Below, one piece after another: positions 33,801 through 49,000 of a stretch of DNA of 64,000 nt (position 1 is the stretch's first letter; every line of letters starts with the position of its first letter). The notes beneath the pieces are model-generated. The model did not search any database. It was not told where the DNA came from and saw nothing but the letters and a program-made list of their open reading frames with translations. A program made the position numbers and the translations under genes. The DNA is from Aristolochia californica. Its lineage: Eukaryota; Streptophyta; Magnoliopsida; Piperales; Aristolochiaceae. Where the stretch lies: assembly GCA_029961685.1 (NCBI GenBank), contig JARWKL010000004.1, positions 27,161,610 through 27,225,609 of the forward strand, given 5' to 3'.

Positions 33801-36800
33801 TTTAACTGAGTTTTGACTCCCAATCCATAAGTCATTCCTTAAAAAATTATAGCCCATTAAGTATGATAAATCACTTTACAATCATCTATGATCGTTAGGT
33901 CAGCTTTTTGTAGTTGGTCAAAATAATGGCTTGTTTGACTTCGGTAAATATCCCACTGCACGTTCACATGAGAATTTAATGTTATTCTCTTTAAAAGGTT
34001 TGGATCCATTGGTAATTTGTATCTTTAACATGTTTTAAGCATGCATATCCATGCATATCCATTTTTTAAAACATGTGTAGAGAAATCTCTTACTGATAAA
34101 ATTCTAAGCTATTAGGGGGTAACTAATGGAATTTCCAAAACTTGGAAAACAAAAACTTTGTGTTCAGTTGTGGTGTGTGAATAAATTTTCATTACTTAAA
34201 TTTTTTTTAAATTCTTTCCATTCATAAACTCTATTTTTTTTTTGTTATATGTTTTCGTTTTATCTCTATTTTTGGTTTAGGAGAAGAAGGGAAACTAAAA
34301 ACACAAGTTTTGATTTAAGAAAAAAATATCCATCAAAAATGGATATGCACAATGCACAAATATAGAGAGAGAGATAATTCCAAAAAGTTTCTTTAATTTT
34401 TAGGGATTGTAAACTCTTTTTAGTCTTTATATATCAAGTTCTGCAATCGTCGGGAAAAGAGGGAGGTGGGGGATTTTTAACTGAGTGTTGACTCCCAATC
34501 CATCAGTCATTCCTTACAAAAAATATTGCCCGTTACACATGATAAATCACTTTACAATCATCTATGATCATTAGGTCAGCTTTTTGTAAATTGGCAAAAT
34601 AATGTATGTTTGACTCGGGTAAATATCCCACCGCATGTTCACTTGAGAATTTAAAGTTATTCTCTTTAATATTTTTGGTTCCATAAGTCATTTTCATCTT
34701 TAACAAGTTTCAAGCATGCATATCTATTTATTAAAACATGGTAGAAAAATCTTTTTCTTATAAAATTCCAAGCTATTAGGGTTGAGCTAGTGGAATTTCC
34801 AAAACTTGGATAACAAAACTTACTTGTTCTTTTCTCTTGTGTGAATAAATTTTCTTTAATTAAATTTGTTTATTTCTTTAAATTGTTTCCATAAATAAAC
34901 TCTAAAATTTTCTTTATGTTGTGATCTATTTGCCTTTTATCTCTTTTTTTTGTCTACGAGATGAAGGGAAAGTGAAAACTCAAGTTTTGATTTAAGAAAA
35001 AAGTATACATCTAAAATGGAAATGAATATTGCACAAATGTAGAGAGAGATAATTTCCAAAAGTATCTGTATTTTTTTAAAAACATTATACTCTTTTTAGT
35101 TTTTATATATCTGGTTCTGCAATCGTCTGAAAAATAGGGAGGCGGGGTATTTTAAATTGAGTGTTGACTCCCTATCCATAAGTCATTCCTTACAAAAATA
35201 TAGTCTGTTACGCATCAAAAATCACTAAACAATCATCTATGACCATTAGGTCAGCTTTTTGTAAATTGGCAAAATAATGGCTAGTTTGACTTGGGTAAAT
35301 ATCCCACCGCACATTCACTTGAGAATTTAATGTTAATCTCTTTAATAGGTTTGGATCCATTGGTAATTTGCATCTTTAATATGTTTCAAGCATGCATATC
35401 CATTTTTTAAAACATGTGAAGAAAAATCTCTTTCTTATAAATTTCCAAGCTATTAGGATTGACCTAATGGAATTTCCAAAACTTGGATAACAAAAACTTT
35501 GTGTTCATTTGTGGTGTGTGAAAAAATTTTATTTACTTACATTTGTTGATTGCTTTAAATTCTTTCTAAACTTAAACTCTAAAATTTTCATTTTGTTGTG
35601 ATCTATTTGCCTTTTATCTCTTTTTTTTTTACGAGATGAAGGGAAAGTGAAAACTCTAGTTTTGATTTAATAAAAAAGTATACATCCAAAATGGAAATAC
35701 ACAATGCAGAAATGTAGAGGAGATAATTCCAAAAAGTGTATGTGATTTTTAGGGAATATAAATTCTATTTAGTTTTTATATATCAGGTTCTGTAATCTTC
35801 AGGAAAAGGGGGAAGCGGGGGATTTTTAACTGAGTGTTGACTTCCAATTCATAAGTCATTACATATAAAAATATAGCCTGTCAGGCATGATAAATCACTT
35901 TACAAGCACCTACGATCGTTAGGTCAGCTTTTTTAAATGGGTAAAATAATGGTTGGTTTGACTCGCGTAAATATCCCACCTCACGTTCACTAGAGAATTT
36001 AATGTTATTCTCGGTAAAAGGTTTGGATCCATAGCTAATTTGCATCTTTAACATGTTTCAAAGCATGCATATCCATTTTTTTAAAACTTGTCTGGAAAAA
36101 TCTCTTTCTTATAAAATTCTGAGCTATTAGGGATGAACTAGTGGAATTTCCCAAACTTGGATAACAAAACTTTTGTGTTCGTTTGTGATGTTTGAATAAA
36201 TTTTCTTTACTTACATTTCTTTATTTCTTTAAATTATTTCCATTCATAAACTCTGAAACTTTCATTTTGTTGTGATCTATTTGCCTTTTATCTCTTTTTT
36301 TGTTTACGAGAGGAAGGGAAAGTGTAAAATCAAGTTTTGATTTAATAAAAAAGTATACGTCTAAAATAGAAATACACAGTGCACAAATGTAGAGAGACAT
36401 AATTCCAAAATGTGTCTGTAATTTTTATGGATTGTAAATTCTTTTTAGTTTTTATATAGTAGGTTCCGCAATCGTCAGGAAAAGGGGGAGGCGGGGTATT
36501 TTTAACTGAGTGCTGATTCCCAATCCATAAGTCATTCCTTCCAAAAATATAGCCCATTATGCATGATAAATTACTTCACAATCATCTATGATCATTAGGT
36601 CAACTTTTTGTAAAAGGGCAAAATAATGGTTTGTTTTACTCAGGTAAATATCCCACCGCACGTTGACTTGAGAATTTAATGTTATTCTCTTTAAAAATGT
36701 TGGATCCATTGGCCGTTGGCATCTTTAACATGTTTTAAGAATGCATAACCATTTTTTAAAAAAATTGTAGAAAAATCTCTTTCTTGTAAAATTTCGAGCT

Positions 36801-36833
36801 AAAAGGGTTATACTAGTGGAATTTCCCAAACTT
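30858..36833 (+). repeat. Satellite monomers, unit 1, 30.9-36.8 kb
   Basis: Anchors at 30858, 31451, 32123, 32798, 33458, 34144, 34808, 35485, 36159 and 36834. The 593-bp monomer at 30858 lost about 80 bases at about 31118-31122, including its whole G-rich tract. The 686-bp monomer at 33458 carries a duplicated ATGCATATCC at 34041-34060. Minus-strand frames of 84 and 71 codons (30920-31174, 36342-36557) occupy the same monomer phase and resemble each other only because the monomers do. Confidence 0.92.
34041..34060 (+). repeat. 10-bp tandem slip duplication inside a monomer
   Basis: ATGCATATCC occurs twice in a row where other monomers have it once, explaining part of the monomer's extra length. 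Confidence 0.9.
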
Positions 36834-39800
36834 GGATAACAAAACTTTTGTGTTCATTTGTGGTGTGTGAATAAATTTTCTTTACTTACATTTTTTTATT
36901 GCTTTAAATTATTTCCATACATAAACTCTTAAATTTTCATTTTGTTGTGATGCATTTTAACTCATTTGTTGTCTACGAGATGAAGGGAAAGTGAAAACAA
37001 AAGTTTTGATTTGAGAAGAAAGTATTCATCTAAAGTGGAAATGCACAATGAAAAAATGTAGAGAGAAATAATTCAAAAAACTCTTTGTAATTTTTTGGGA
37101 TTGTAAACTCTTTCTTGTTTTTATATATCAGGTTCGACAATCATCAGGAAAAGGGGGAGGCAGCGGATTTTTAACTGAGTGTTGACATCCAATCCATAAG
37201 TCATTCCTTACAAAAATATAGCCTCTTACACATGATAAATCACTTTACAATCATCTATGATCCTTAGGTCAGCTTTTTGTAAATAAGGAAAATAATTGCT
37301 TGTTTGACTTAGGAAAATATTCCACCGCACGTTCACATGATAATTTAATGTTATTATCTTTAAAAAAATTTGTTCCATAGGTCATTTGAATCTTTAACAT
37401 GTTTCAAGCATGCATATCCATTTTTGAAAAAAAAATTTAGAAAAATTTCTTTCTTATAAAATTCCGATTTATTAAGGTTAAACTAGTGGAATTTCCGAAA
37501 CTGGAATAACAAAAACTTTTGTGTTCATTTGTGGTGTGTGAATAAATTTTATTTATTTACATTTGTTTATTACTTTAAATTATTTCCATACAAAAACTCT
37601 AAAATTTTCATTTTTTTGTGATTTATTTGCCTTTTATCTCTCTTTTTGTCTACGAGATGAAGTGAAAGTGAAAACTCAATTTTTGATTTAAGAAAAAAGA
37701 ATTCATCTAAAATTGAAATGCACAATGCACAAATGTAGAGAGAGATAATTCAAATTTTTTTTTGTAGTTTTTATGGCTTGTAAACTCTTTTTAGTTTTTA
37801 TATATCAGGTTTTGCAAATGTCGGGAAAAAGGGGATGCGGGGGATTTTTAACTGAGTGTTGACTCCAAATAAATAAGTCATTCCTAATAAAAATATAGCT
37901 CATTACACATGATTAATCACTTTACAATCATAAATGATCGATAGGTCAGCTATTTGTAAATGGGCAAAATAATGGCTTGTTTAACTCGGGTAAATATCCC
38001 ACCGCACGTTCACTTGAGAATTTAATATTTTTCTCTTTCAAAGGTTTTGATCCATAGGTTGTTTTCTTCTTTAACACGTTTCAAGCATGCGTATCCATTT
38101 TTTAATACATGTGTTGAAAAATCTTTTTCTTATAAAATTCCGAGCTATTACAGTTGAACTAGTGGAATTTCCCAAACTTGGATAACAAAACTACTGTGTT
38201 GATTTGTGTTGTGTGAATAAATTTTCTTTATTTACATTGGTTGATTGCTTTAAATTCTTTCCATACATAAACTCTAAAATTTTCATTTTGATGTGATCTA
38301 TTAGCCTTTTATCTCTTTTTTTTACGAGATGAAGGGAAAGTGAAAACTCAAGTTTTGATTTAAGAAAAAAGAATACATCTAAAACGGAAATGCACAATGC
38401 TCAAATTTAAAGAGAGATAATTCCAAAATGTGTTTGCAATTTTTAGGGATTGTAAACTCTTTTTAGTTTTTATATATTAGGTTCTGCAATCGTCAAGAAA
38501 AGGGGGAGGCTGGGATTTTTAACTTAGTGTTGACTCTCAATCCATAAGTCTTTCCTTAAAAAAATATAGCCTATTACACATGATAAATCACTTTACAATA
38601 ATCTATGATCGTTAGGTCTACTTTTTATAAATGAGCAAAATAGTAGCTCTTTTGACTCGGGTAAATATCCCACCGCACGTTCACTTGAGAATTTAATGTT
38701 ATTCTCTTTAAAAGTTTTGGATCCATAGGTCATTTGCATCTTTAATAAGTTTCAAGCATGTACATCCATTTTTTAAAACATGTGTAGAAAAATCTCTTTC
38801 TTATAAAATTCCGAGCTATTAGGGTTGAACTAATGGAATTTCTCAAGCTTGGATAACAATACTTTTGTGTTCATTTGTGGTGTGTGAATAAATTTTATTT
38901 ACTTACACTTGTTTATTGCTTTAAATTCTTTTCTTACATAAACTCAAAAAGTTTCATTTTGTTGTGTTCTATTGGACTTTTATCTCTTTTTTTGTTTACA
39001 AGATGAAGGGAAAGTTAAAACACAAACGTTTATTTAAGAAAAAAGTATAGAAATGTACAATGCACAAATGTAGAGAGAGATAATTCCTAAAAGTGTTTGG
39101 AATTTTTACAGATTGTAACCTCTTTTTAATTTTTATATATTAGGTTGTACATTCGTCGAATAAAGGGGAAGGCGGGGGATTTTTATTTGAGTGTTGACTC
39201 CCAATCCATAAGCCATTCTTTACAAAAATATAGCCCGTTACATATAATAAATCACTTTACAATCATCTATGATCGATAGGTCAACTTTTTGTAAATGGGA
39301 AAAATAATGGGTTGTTTGTTTTGGGTAAATATCCCACCACACGTTCACTTAAGAATTTAATGTTATTCTCTTTAAAAGGTTTGGATCCATTGGTCATTTG
39401 CATCTTTAACATGTTTCAAGCATGCATATCCAATTTTTAAAACATGTGTAGAAAAATCTCTTTCTTATAAAATTCCGAGCTATTTGGGTTGAACAAGTAG
39501 AATTTCCCAAACTTGGATAACAAAACTTTTGTGTTCATTTGTGGTGTGTGAATAAATTTTATTTACTTACATTTATTTATTCCTTTAAATTCTTGCCATC
39601 ATAAACTCTAAAATTTCATTTTGTTGTGATCTATTTGCCTTTTATCTCTTTTTTTTTTACGAGACGAAGTGAAAGTGGAAACTCAAGCTTTGATTTAAGA
39701 AAAAAGTATATATCTAAAAATGACATGCACAATGCACAAATTTAGAGAGAAATAATTCATAAATGTGTCTATAATTTTTATGCATAGTAATATCTTTTTA

Positions 39801-42800
39801 GTTTTTATATATTAGGTTCTGCAATCGTCGGGAAACGGGGGAGGCGGGGTATTTTTAACTGAGTGTTGACTCCCAATCCATAAGTCATTCCTTAAAAAAA
39901 TAAAGCCCGTTACACTTGATAAATCACTTAACAATCATCTATGATCATTAGGTCCACTTTTTGTAAAAGGGCAAAATAATGGCTTGTTTGATTCGGGTAA
40001 CTATCCCACCTCACGTTCACTTGAGAATTTAAAGTTATTCTCTTTAAATATTTTGGATATATAGATCATTTGCATCTTTAACATGTTTCAAACATGCATA
40101 TCCATTTTTTAAAATATTTTTAGAAAAATCTCTTTCTTATAAAATTCCGAACGATTAGGGTTGAACAAGTGGAAATTCCTAAACTTGGATAACAAAACTT
40201 TTTTGTTCATTTGTGGTGTGTGAATAAATTTACTTTGCTCACATATGTTTATTGCTTTAAATTATCTCCATACATAAACTCTAAAATTTTCATTTTGTAG
40301 ATGTGATCTATTTGCCTATTATCTCTTTGTTTGTTTACGAGATGAAGGGAAAGTGAAAACTCAAGTTTTGATTTAAGAAAAAAAGTATACATCTAAAATA
40401 TAGCTAGTTACACATGATAAATCACTTTACATTCATCTATGATCGTTAGCTCAGCTTTTTGTTAATTGGCCAAATAGTGGCTTGTTTGACTCGGGTAAAT
40501 ATCCCACCGCACGTTCACATGAGAATTTAATGTCATTATCTTTAAAAGGTTTGGATCCATAGGTCATTTGCATCTTTAATAAGTTTCAAGCATGCACATC
40601 CATTTTTAAAAAATGTGTAGAAAAATCTCTTTTTTTTTAAATTTCGAGCTATTAGGGTTGAGCTAATGGAATTTCCCAAACTTGGATAATAAAAGTTTTG
40701 TGTTCATTTGTGGTGTATGAATAAATTTTATTTACTTACATTTGTTTATTGCTTTAAATTCTTTCCTTATATAAACTCAAAAAGTTTCATTTTGTTGTGT
40801 TCTATTGGACTTTCATCTATTTTTTTGTTTACGAGATGAAGGGAAACTTTAAACACAAACTTTTATTTAAGAGAAAAATATACATCAAAAATGGAAATGC
40901 ACACTGCACAAAAGTAGAGAGAGATAATTCCAATAAGTGTCTATAATTTTTATGGATTGGAAACTCTTTTTGGTTTTTATATATCAGGTTCTACAATCGT
41001 CTGGAAAGGGGAGGCGGGGGATTTTTAACTGAGTATTGACTCCCATTCCATAAGTCATTCTTTACAAAAATATAGCCCGTTACGCATAATAAATTACTTT
41101 ACAATGATCTATGATCGTTAGGTCAGCTTTTTGTAAATGGGCAAAATAATGGCTTGTTTGACTCGGGTAAATATCCCATTGCACGTTCACTTGAGAATTT
41201 ATTGTTATTCTCTTTAAAAATTTTGGATCCCTTGGTCATTTGAATCTTTATCATGTTTCCAGCATGCATATCCTTTTTTAAAAATATTAGTTGAAAAATC
41301 TCTTTCTTATAAAATTCCGTGCTAATAGGGTTGAACTAGTGAAATTTCCCAAACTCTGATAAAAAACTTTTTTGTTCTTTTGTGGTATGAGAATAAATTT
41401 TATTTACTTATATTTTTTTATTTCTTTAAATTCTTTTCATACATAAACTCTAAAATTTTCATTTTGTTGTGATCAATTTGCCTTTTATCTCTTTTTTTTT
41501 TCTACAAGAGGAAGGGAAAGTGAAAACTCAAGTTGTGAATTAAGAAAAAAGTATACATCTAAAATGGAAATACACAATGCACAAATGTAGAGAGAGATAA
41601 TTCCAAAAAGTGTTTGTAACTTTTAGGGATTGTAAACTCTTTTTAGTTTTTATATATCAAGTTTTGCAATCGACGGGAAAAAGGGGGAGGCGAGGTATTT
41701 TTAACTGAATGTTGACAGCCAATCCATAAGTCATTCCTAACAAAAAATAACCCATTACGCATGATAAATCACTTTACAATCATCAATGATCGTTAGGTTA
41801 GCTTTTTGTAAATGGGCAAAATAATGGCTTGTTTGACTCAGTACATATGCCACCGCACGTTCACTTGAGAATTTAATGTTATTCTCTTTAAAAGGTTTGG
41901 ATCCATAGTCATTTGCACCTTTAACATGTTTCAAGCATGCATATCCATTTTTTAAAACATGTGTAGAAAAATCTCTTTCTTATGAAATTCCGAGCTATTA
42001 GGGTTGAACTTGTGAAATTTCCCAAACTTGGATAACAAAACTTTTGTGTGCATTTGTGGTGTGTGAATAAATTTTCTTTACTTCCATTTGTTTATTGCTT
42101 TAAATTCTTTCCATACACAAACTCTCAATTTTTCATTTTGTTGTGATCTATTTGCCTTTTATCTCTTTTTTTCTTTACAAGATGTAGGGAAAGTGAAAAC
42201 TCAAGTTTTGATTAAAGAAAAAAGAATATATCAAAAATGGAAATGCGTTGTATATAAATGTAGAGAGAGATCATTCCAAAAAGTGTCTGGAATTTTTAGG
42301 ATTACTAAACTCTTTTTAGTTTTTATATACCAGGTTCTGCAATTGTCTGGAAAAGGGGGAGGTGGGGGATTTTAAACTAAGTGTTGACTCCCAATCCATA
42401 AGTCATTTCTTACAAAAATATAGCTCGTTAAGCATCATAAATCACTTTGCAATAATCAATGTTCTTTGTGTCAACTTTTCGTAAATGGGCAAAATAATGG
42501 CTTGTTTGACTCAGGTAAATATCCCACCGCACGTTCACATGAGAATTGAATGTTATTCTCTATAAAAGGTTTGGATCCACAGGTCATTTGTATCTTTAAC
42601 ATGTTCCAAGCATGCACATCCATTTTTTAAAATATGTGAAGAAAAATGTCTTTCTTATAAAATTCTGAGCTATTAGGGTTGAACTAGTGGAATTTCCCAA
42701 ACTTGGATAACAAAGCTTTTGTGTTCATTTGTGGTGTGTGAATAAATTTTCTTTTCTTAATTTTCTTTATTTCTTTAAATTCTTTCCATACATAAACTCT

Positions 42801-45800
42801 AAAATTTTCATTTTTTTGTGATCTATTTACCTTTTGATCTCTTTTTTTGTTTACGAAATGAAGGGAAAGTGAAAACTCAAGCTTTGATTTATGAAAAATG
42901 TATACATCTAAAATGGAAATGCACAATGCACAAATGTAGAGAGAGATAATTCCAAAAAGTGTCTATAATTTTTTGGAACTATAAACTCTTTTTAGTTTTT
43001 ATATATCAGGTTCTGCAATCGTTGTGAAAAGGAAGAGGCAGGGGATTTTTTTTTTGTGTGTTGACTCCCTATCTATAAGTCATTCCTGAAAAAAATATAG
43101 CCCGTTATGCATGATAAATCACTTTACAATCATCTTTGATCGTTAGGTCAGTTTTTTTTAAATGGGCAAAATAATGGCTAGTTTGACTCGGGTAAATATG
43201 ATACCCGATGTTCACATGAGAATCTAATGTTATTGTCTTTAAAATGTTTGGATCCATATATCATTTGTATCTTGAACATGTTCCAAAAATGCATATCCAT
43301 TTTTTAAAACATGTGTAGAAAAATCTCATTCTTATAAAATTCTTAGCTATTAGGGATGAACTTGTCGAATTTCCCAAACTCTGATAATAAAAATTTTGTG
43401 TTCATTTGTGGTGTGTGAATAAATTTTCTTTTATTAAATTTTTTTTAATGGTTTAAATTTTTTCCATGCATAAAATCTAAAATTTTCATTTTTTTGTGAT
43501 CTATTTGCCTTTTATCTCTTTTTTTGTTTACGAGATGAAGGGAAAGTGAAAACTCAAGCTTTGATTTAAGAAAAAAGTGTACATCTAAAATAGAAATGCA
43601 CAATGCACAAATGTAGAGAGAGATAATTCCAAAAAGTGTCTGTAATTTTTAGAGATTGTAAACTTTTTTTAGATTTTATATATCAGGTTCTGCAATTGTC
43701 GGGAAAAGGGGGAGGCGAGGGATTTTTAACTGTGTTGAATCCCAATCCATAAGTCATTCCTTAAAAAAACAAAGCCCTTTATGCATGATAAATCACTTTA
43801 CAATCATCTATGATTGTTAGGTCAGCTTTTTGTAAATGGGCAAAATAATGGATTGTTTGACTCGGGTAAATATCTCACCGTACGTTCACTTCAGAATTTA
43901 ATGTTTTACTCTTTAAAAGGTTTGGATCCATTGGTCATTTGCATCTTTAAAATTTTCAAGTATGCATATCCATTTTTTTAAACGTGTTGAAAAATTTCTT
44001 TCTTAAAAAATTCTAAGCTATTAGGGTTGAACTAATGGAATTTCCCAAACTTGGATAACAAAACTTTTGTGTTCATTTGTGGTGTGTGAATAAATTTTCT
44101 TTACCTACATTTCTTTATTGCTTTAAATTCTTTCCATATATAAACTCAAAAATTTTCATTTTGTTGTGTTCTATTTGCCTTTTATCTCTTTTTTGTTTTT
44201 TTACAAGATGAAGGGCAAGTTAAAACTCATGTTTTGATTTAAGAAAAAATTATACATCTAAAATGGAAATGCACAATGCACAAATTTAAAAAGAGATAAT
44301 TCCAAAATGTGTCTATAATTTTTATGGATTTAAACTCTTTTTAATTTCTCTATATCTAGTTGTGCAATCATCGGGAAAAAGGGGAGGCAGGGGATTTTTA
44401 ACTGAGTGTTGACTCCCATTCCATTTCCATGCAAAAATATAGCCCGTTACGCATAATAATTCACTTTACAATCATCTATGATCATTAGGTCAGATTTTTG
44501 TAAAAGGGCAAAATAATGGCTTTTTTTACTCGGGTGAATATTCCACCGCACATTCACTTGACAATTTAAAATTATTCTCTTAAAATTTTTGGATCCATAG
44601 GTCATTTTCTTCTTCAACATGTTTCAATTATGCATATCAATTTTTTAAAATATTTTTAGAAAAATGGCTTTCTTATAAAATTCCAAGCGATTAGGGATGA
44701 AATTGTGGAATTTCCTAAACTTGGATAACAAAACTTTTTTGTTCATTTGTGGTGTGTGAATAAATTTAGTTTACTTACCTTTGTTTATTGCTTTAAATTC
44801 TTTCCATACATAAACTTTAAAATTTTCTTTTTTTTGTGATCTATTTGCCTTTTATCTTTTTTTTTTTTTTTTATGAGATGAAGGGCAAGTGAAAACTCAT
44901 GTTTTGATTTAAGAAAAAAGTGTACATCTAAAATTGAAATCCACAATGCAAAAATGTAGAGAGAGATAATTCCAAAAAGGTTCTATAATATTTAGGGATT
45001 GTAAACTCTTTTTAGTTTTTCTATGTCAGGTTCCACAATCGTCAGGAAAAGGTGGAGGCGTGGCATTTTTAATTGAGTGTTGACTCCCAATTCATAAGTC
45101 ATTCCTTATACAAATATAGCCCGTTACGCATAATAAATCACTTTACAATTGTATATGGTCGTTAGGTCAGCTTTTTGTAAATGGGCAAAATAATGGCTTG
45201 TTTGAGTTTGGTAAATATCCCTCTGCACGTTCATTTGAGAATTTAATATTATTCTCTTTATAAGGTTTGGATGCATAGGTCTTTTGCTTCTTTAACATGT
45301 TTGAAGCATGCATATACATTTTTTAAAAATTGTGCAGAAAAATCTCTTTCTTTAAAATTCCGAGCTATTATAGTTGAACTAGTGGAATTTCCCAAACTTG
45401 GAAAACAAAAATTTTGTGTTCATTTGTGGTGTGTGAATAAATTTTATTTACTTACATTTGTTTTTGCTTTAAATTATTTCCATACATATACTCTAAAGTT
45501 TTCATTTTGTTGTGATATATTTGCCTTTGTCTCTATTTTTGTTTACGAGATGAAAGGAAATTGAAAACTCAAGTTTTGATTTAAGAAAAAAGTATAGATC
45601 TTAAATGGAAATGCACAATGCACAAATGTAGAGAGAGATAATTCCAAAAAGTGTCTGTAATTTTTATGGATTGGAAACTATTTTTAGTTTTTATGTATCA
45701 GGTTTTGCAATCGTTGGGAAAAGGGAGGCAGGGGTTTTTTAACTGACTGTTGATTCCATATCCATAAGTTATTACTTACAAAAATATAGCCCGTTACGTA

Positions 45801-46070
45801 TGATAAATCATTTTAAAATCATCTATGATCGTTAGGTCAGCTTTTTGTAATTGGGCAAAATAATGGCTTGTTTGACACGGGTAAATATCCCACCGCACAT
45901 TCACTTGAAAATTTAATGTTATTCTCATTAAAATTTTTGGATCCATGGGTCATTTGAATCTTTAACATGTTTCATGCCTGCATATCCATTTTTTAAAACA
46001 TTAGTAGAAAAATCTCATTCTTATAAAATGCCGAGCTATTAGGGTTGAACTAGTGGAATTACCTAAACTT
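36834..46070 (+). repeat. Satellite monomers, unit 2, 36.8-46.1 kb
   Basis: Anchors at 36834, 37504, 38180, 38851, 39515, 40187, 40684, 41357, 42030, 42705, 43382, 44053, 44723, 45400 and 46071. All pair in order with unit 1 monomers up to 11267. The short monomer at 40187 (497 bp) marks a deletion covering the place where unit 1 holds the LTR element. Frames at 42088-42375 (+), 42684-42926 (-) and 45271-45564 (+) are satellite phase open stretches. Confidence 0.92.
40187..40683 (+). repeat. Deleted monomer at the unit 2 equivalent of the LTR insertion site
   Basis: The text runs CATCTAAAATATAGCTAG at about 40391-40408. Unit 1 has CATCTAAAATGG (about 3518) at the left flank and AAAAAATATAGCTCC (about 5600) at the right flank, so unit 2 lacks about 175-200 bp of satellite spanning the insertion point, plus the element. 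The join shares AAAAT on both sides, consistent with microhomology-mediated joining or strand slippage. Confidence 0.88.
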
Positions 46071-49000
46071 GGATAATGAAACTTTTTTGTTCAGTTGTGG
46101 TGTGAGAATAAATTTTATTTACTTACATTTTTTTATTGCTTTAAATTCTTTGCATACATAAACTCTAAAATTTTGATTTTGTTGTGATCTATTTGCCTTT
46201 TATCTCTTTTTTTTGTTTACGAGAAGAAGGGAAAGTGAAAACTCAAGTTTTGATTTAAGAAAAAAGTATACATCTAAAATGGAAATGTGTAGTGCACAAA
46301 TGTAGAAAGAGATAAGTCCAAAAAATGTCTGTAATTTTTAGGTATTGTAAACTCTTTATAGTTTTTATATACGAGATTCAGCAATCGTCCGGAAAAGAGG
46401 GAGGCGGGGGATTTTTAATTGAATGTTGACTCCCAATCCATAATTCATTTGTCACAAAAATATAACCCATTACGCATGATAAATCACTTAACAATCATCT
46501 ATGATCTATATGTCAACTTTTCGTAAATGGGCAAAATAATGGCTTGTTTGACTCTCGTAAATATCCCACTACACGTTCACATGCGAATTTAATGTTATTC
46601 TCTTTAAAAGGTTTGGATCCAGAGGTCATTTGAATCTTTAACAAGTTTCAAACATGCATATCCATTTTTTAAAACATGTGAAGAAAAATCTCTTACTTAT
46701 AAAATTTCGAGTTATTAGGGTTGAACTAGTGGAATTTTCGAAACTTGGATAACAAAACTTTTGTGTTCATTTGTGAAGTTTGAAAATTTATTTTATTAAT
46801 TTTGTTTATTTATTTAAATTATTTCCATACATAAACTCTAGACTTTTCATTTTGTTGTGATCTATTTGCCTTTGATCTCTTTTTTTGTTTACGAGATCAA
46901 GGGAAAGTGAAAACTCAAGCTTTGTTTTAAGAAAAAAGTATACATCTAAAATGGAAATGCATAATGCATAAATGTTGAGAGAGATAATTCCAAAAAGTAT
47001 CTATAATTTTTAGGGATTGAAAACTCTTTTTAGTTTTTATATATCAGGTTTTGCAATCGTCGGGAAAAGCGGGAGGCGGGGGATTTTTATTTGAGTGTTG
47101 ACTCCCTATCCATAAGTCGTTCCTTAAAAAAATATAGCCGGTTACAAATGATAAATCACTTTACAATCATCTATGATCGTTACGTCAACTTTTAGTAAAT
47201 AGGCAAAATAATGGCTTGTTTGACTCGGGTAAATATTCCACCTGATGTTCACTTGAGAATTTAATGTTATTCTCTTTAAAAGGTTTGGATCCATAGGTCA
47301 TTTGAATCTTGAACATGTTTCAAGCATGCATATCCATTTTTTAAAACATGTGTAGAAAAATCTCTTTCTTATAAAATTCAGAGCTATTAGGGTTGAACTA
47401 GTGGAATCTCCCAAACTTGACTAACAAAAATTTTGGGTTCATTTGTGGTGTGTGAATAAATGTTCGTTACTTACATTTGTTTATTTCCGTAAATTCTTAC
47501 CATAGATAAACTCTAAATTTTTCATTTTGTTGTGATCTATTTTCCTTTTATCTCTTTTTTTCTTTACGAGATAATGGGAAAGTGATAACTCAAGCTTTGA
47601 TTTAAGAAAAAAGTATACATCTAAAATTGAAATGCACAATGCAAAATTGTAGAGAGAGATAATTACAAAAATTGTTGTAATTTTTAGGGATTGTAAAATA
47701 TTTTTAGTTATTATATATCAGGTTCTCCAATCGTCGGGAAAAGGGGGAGGCAGGGGATTTTTAACTTAGTGTTGACTCACAATCCATAAATCAATCCTTA
47801 AAAAAAATAAAGCCCGTTACGCATGATAAATCAATTTACTATCATCTATGATCGTTAGGTCAGCTTTTTTTAAATCAGAAAAATAATGGCTTGTTTATCT
47901 CAGGTAAATTTCCCGCCACACTTTCACTAGAGAATTTAATGTTATTCTCTTTAAAAGGTTTGGATCCATGGTGATTTGCATCTTTAATATGTTTCAAGCA
48001 TGCATATCCATTTTTGAAAACATGTGTTGAAAAATCTCTTTCTTATAAAATTCCAAGCTATTAGGATTGAACAAGTGGAAATTCCCAAACTTGGATAACA
48101 AAACTAATGTGTTCATTTGTGGTGTGTGAATAAATTTTCATTACTAACATTTTTTTATTGCTTTAAATTATTTGCATACATAAACTCTAAAATTTTCGTT
48201 TTGTTGTGATCTATTTGCTTTTTATCTCTTGTTTTGTTTACAATATGAAGGGAAAGTGAAAACTCAAGTTTTGATTTAAGAAAAAAGTATACATCTAAAA
48301 TGGAAATGCACAACGCACAAATTTAGAGAGAGATAATTCCAAAAGTGTCTGCAAACTCTGTTTAGTTTTTATATATCAAGTTCTGTAATCCTCGAGAAAA
48401 GGTGGACGCTAGGAAATTTTTAATTTAGTGTTGAATCGCAATGCATAAGTCATTCCCTACAAAAATATAGCCCGTAATGCATGATAAATTATTTTACAAT
48501 CATCCATGATCCTTAGTTCAGCTTTTTGTAAATGGGCAAAATAATGGCTTGTTTGACTCGGGTAAATATCCCACCACTCGTTCACTTGAGAATTTGATGT
48601 TATTCTCTATAAAAGGTTTGGATCCATAGGTCATTTGCATCTTTAACATGTTTCAAGCATGCATTTCCATTTTTAAAACATGTGTAGAAAAATTTCTTTC
48701 TTATAAAATTCCGAGCTATTAGGGTTGTACTAGTGGAATTTCCCAAACTTGGATAACAAAACTTTTGTGTTGATATGTTGTGTGTGAATAAATTATCTTT
48801 ACTTACATTTTTTTATTGCTTTAAATTCTTTCCCTTCATAAACTCTGAAATTTTTATTTTGTTGTGATCAATTTGGCTTTTTTTTTTGTTTTTTTTTGGT
48901 TTACGAGATGAAGGGAAAGAGAAAACTCAAGTTTTGATTTAAGAAAAAAGTATACATCTAAAAAGGAAATGCAAAATGCACAAATGTAGAGAGAGATAAT

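Larger units (their letters stand above)
1..36833 (+). repeat. Higher-order repeat unit 1 (about 52 satellite monomers plus one LTR element)
   Basis: The interval is a head-to-tail series of about 670-bp monomers, anchored on a CTTGGATAACAAAAC motif that recurs at 669, 1343, 1981, 2645, 3315, then 5885 and onward every 655-680 bp to 36834. Position 1 aligns with 36843, where the same ordered series begins again, so 1-36833 is essentially one unit. Removing the retroelement and one target-site copy (1895 bp) leaves about 34.9 kb. No monomer is inverted. The claim rests on reading shared variants and shared deletions in the same order in both units. Identity values are by eye, not computed. The true unit start is arbitrary, because the window begins inside the array. 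Confidence 0.9.
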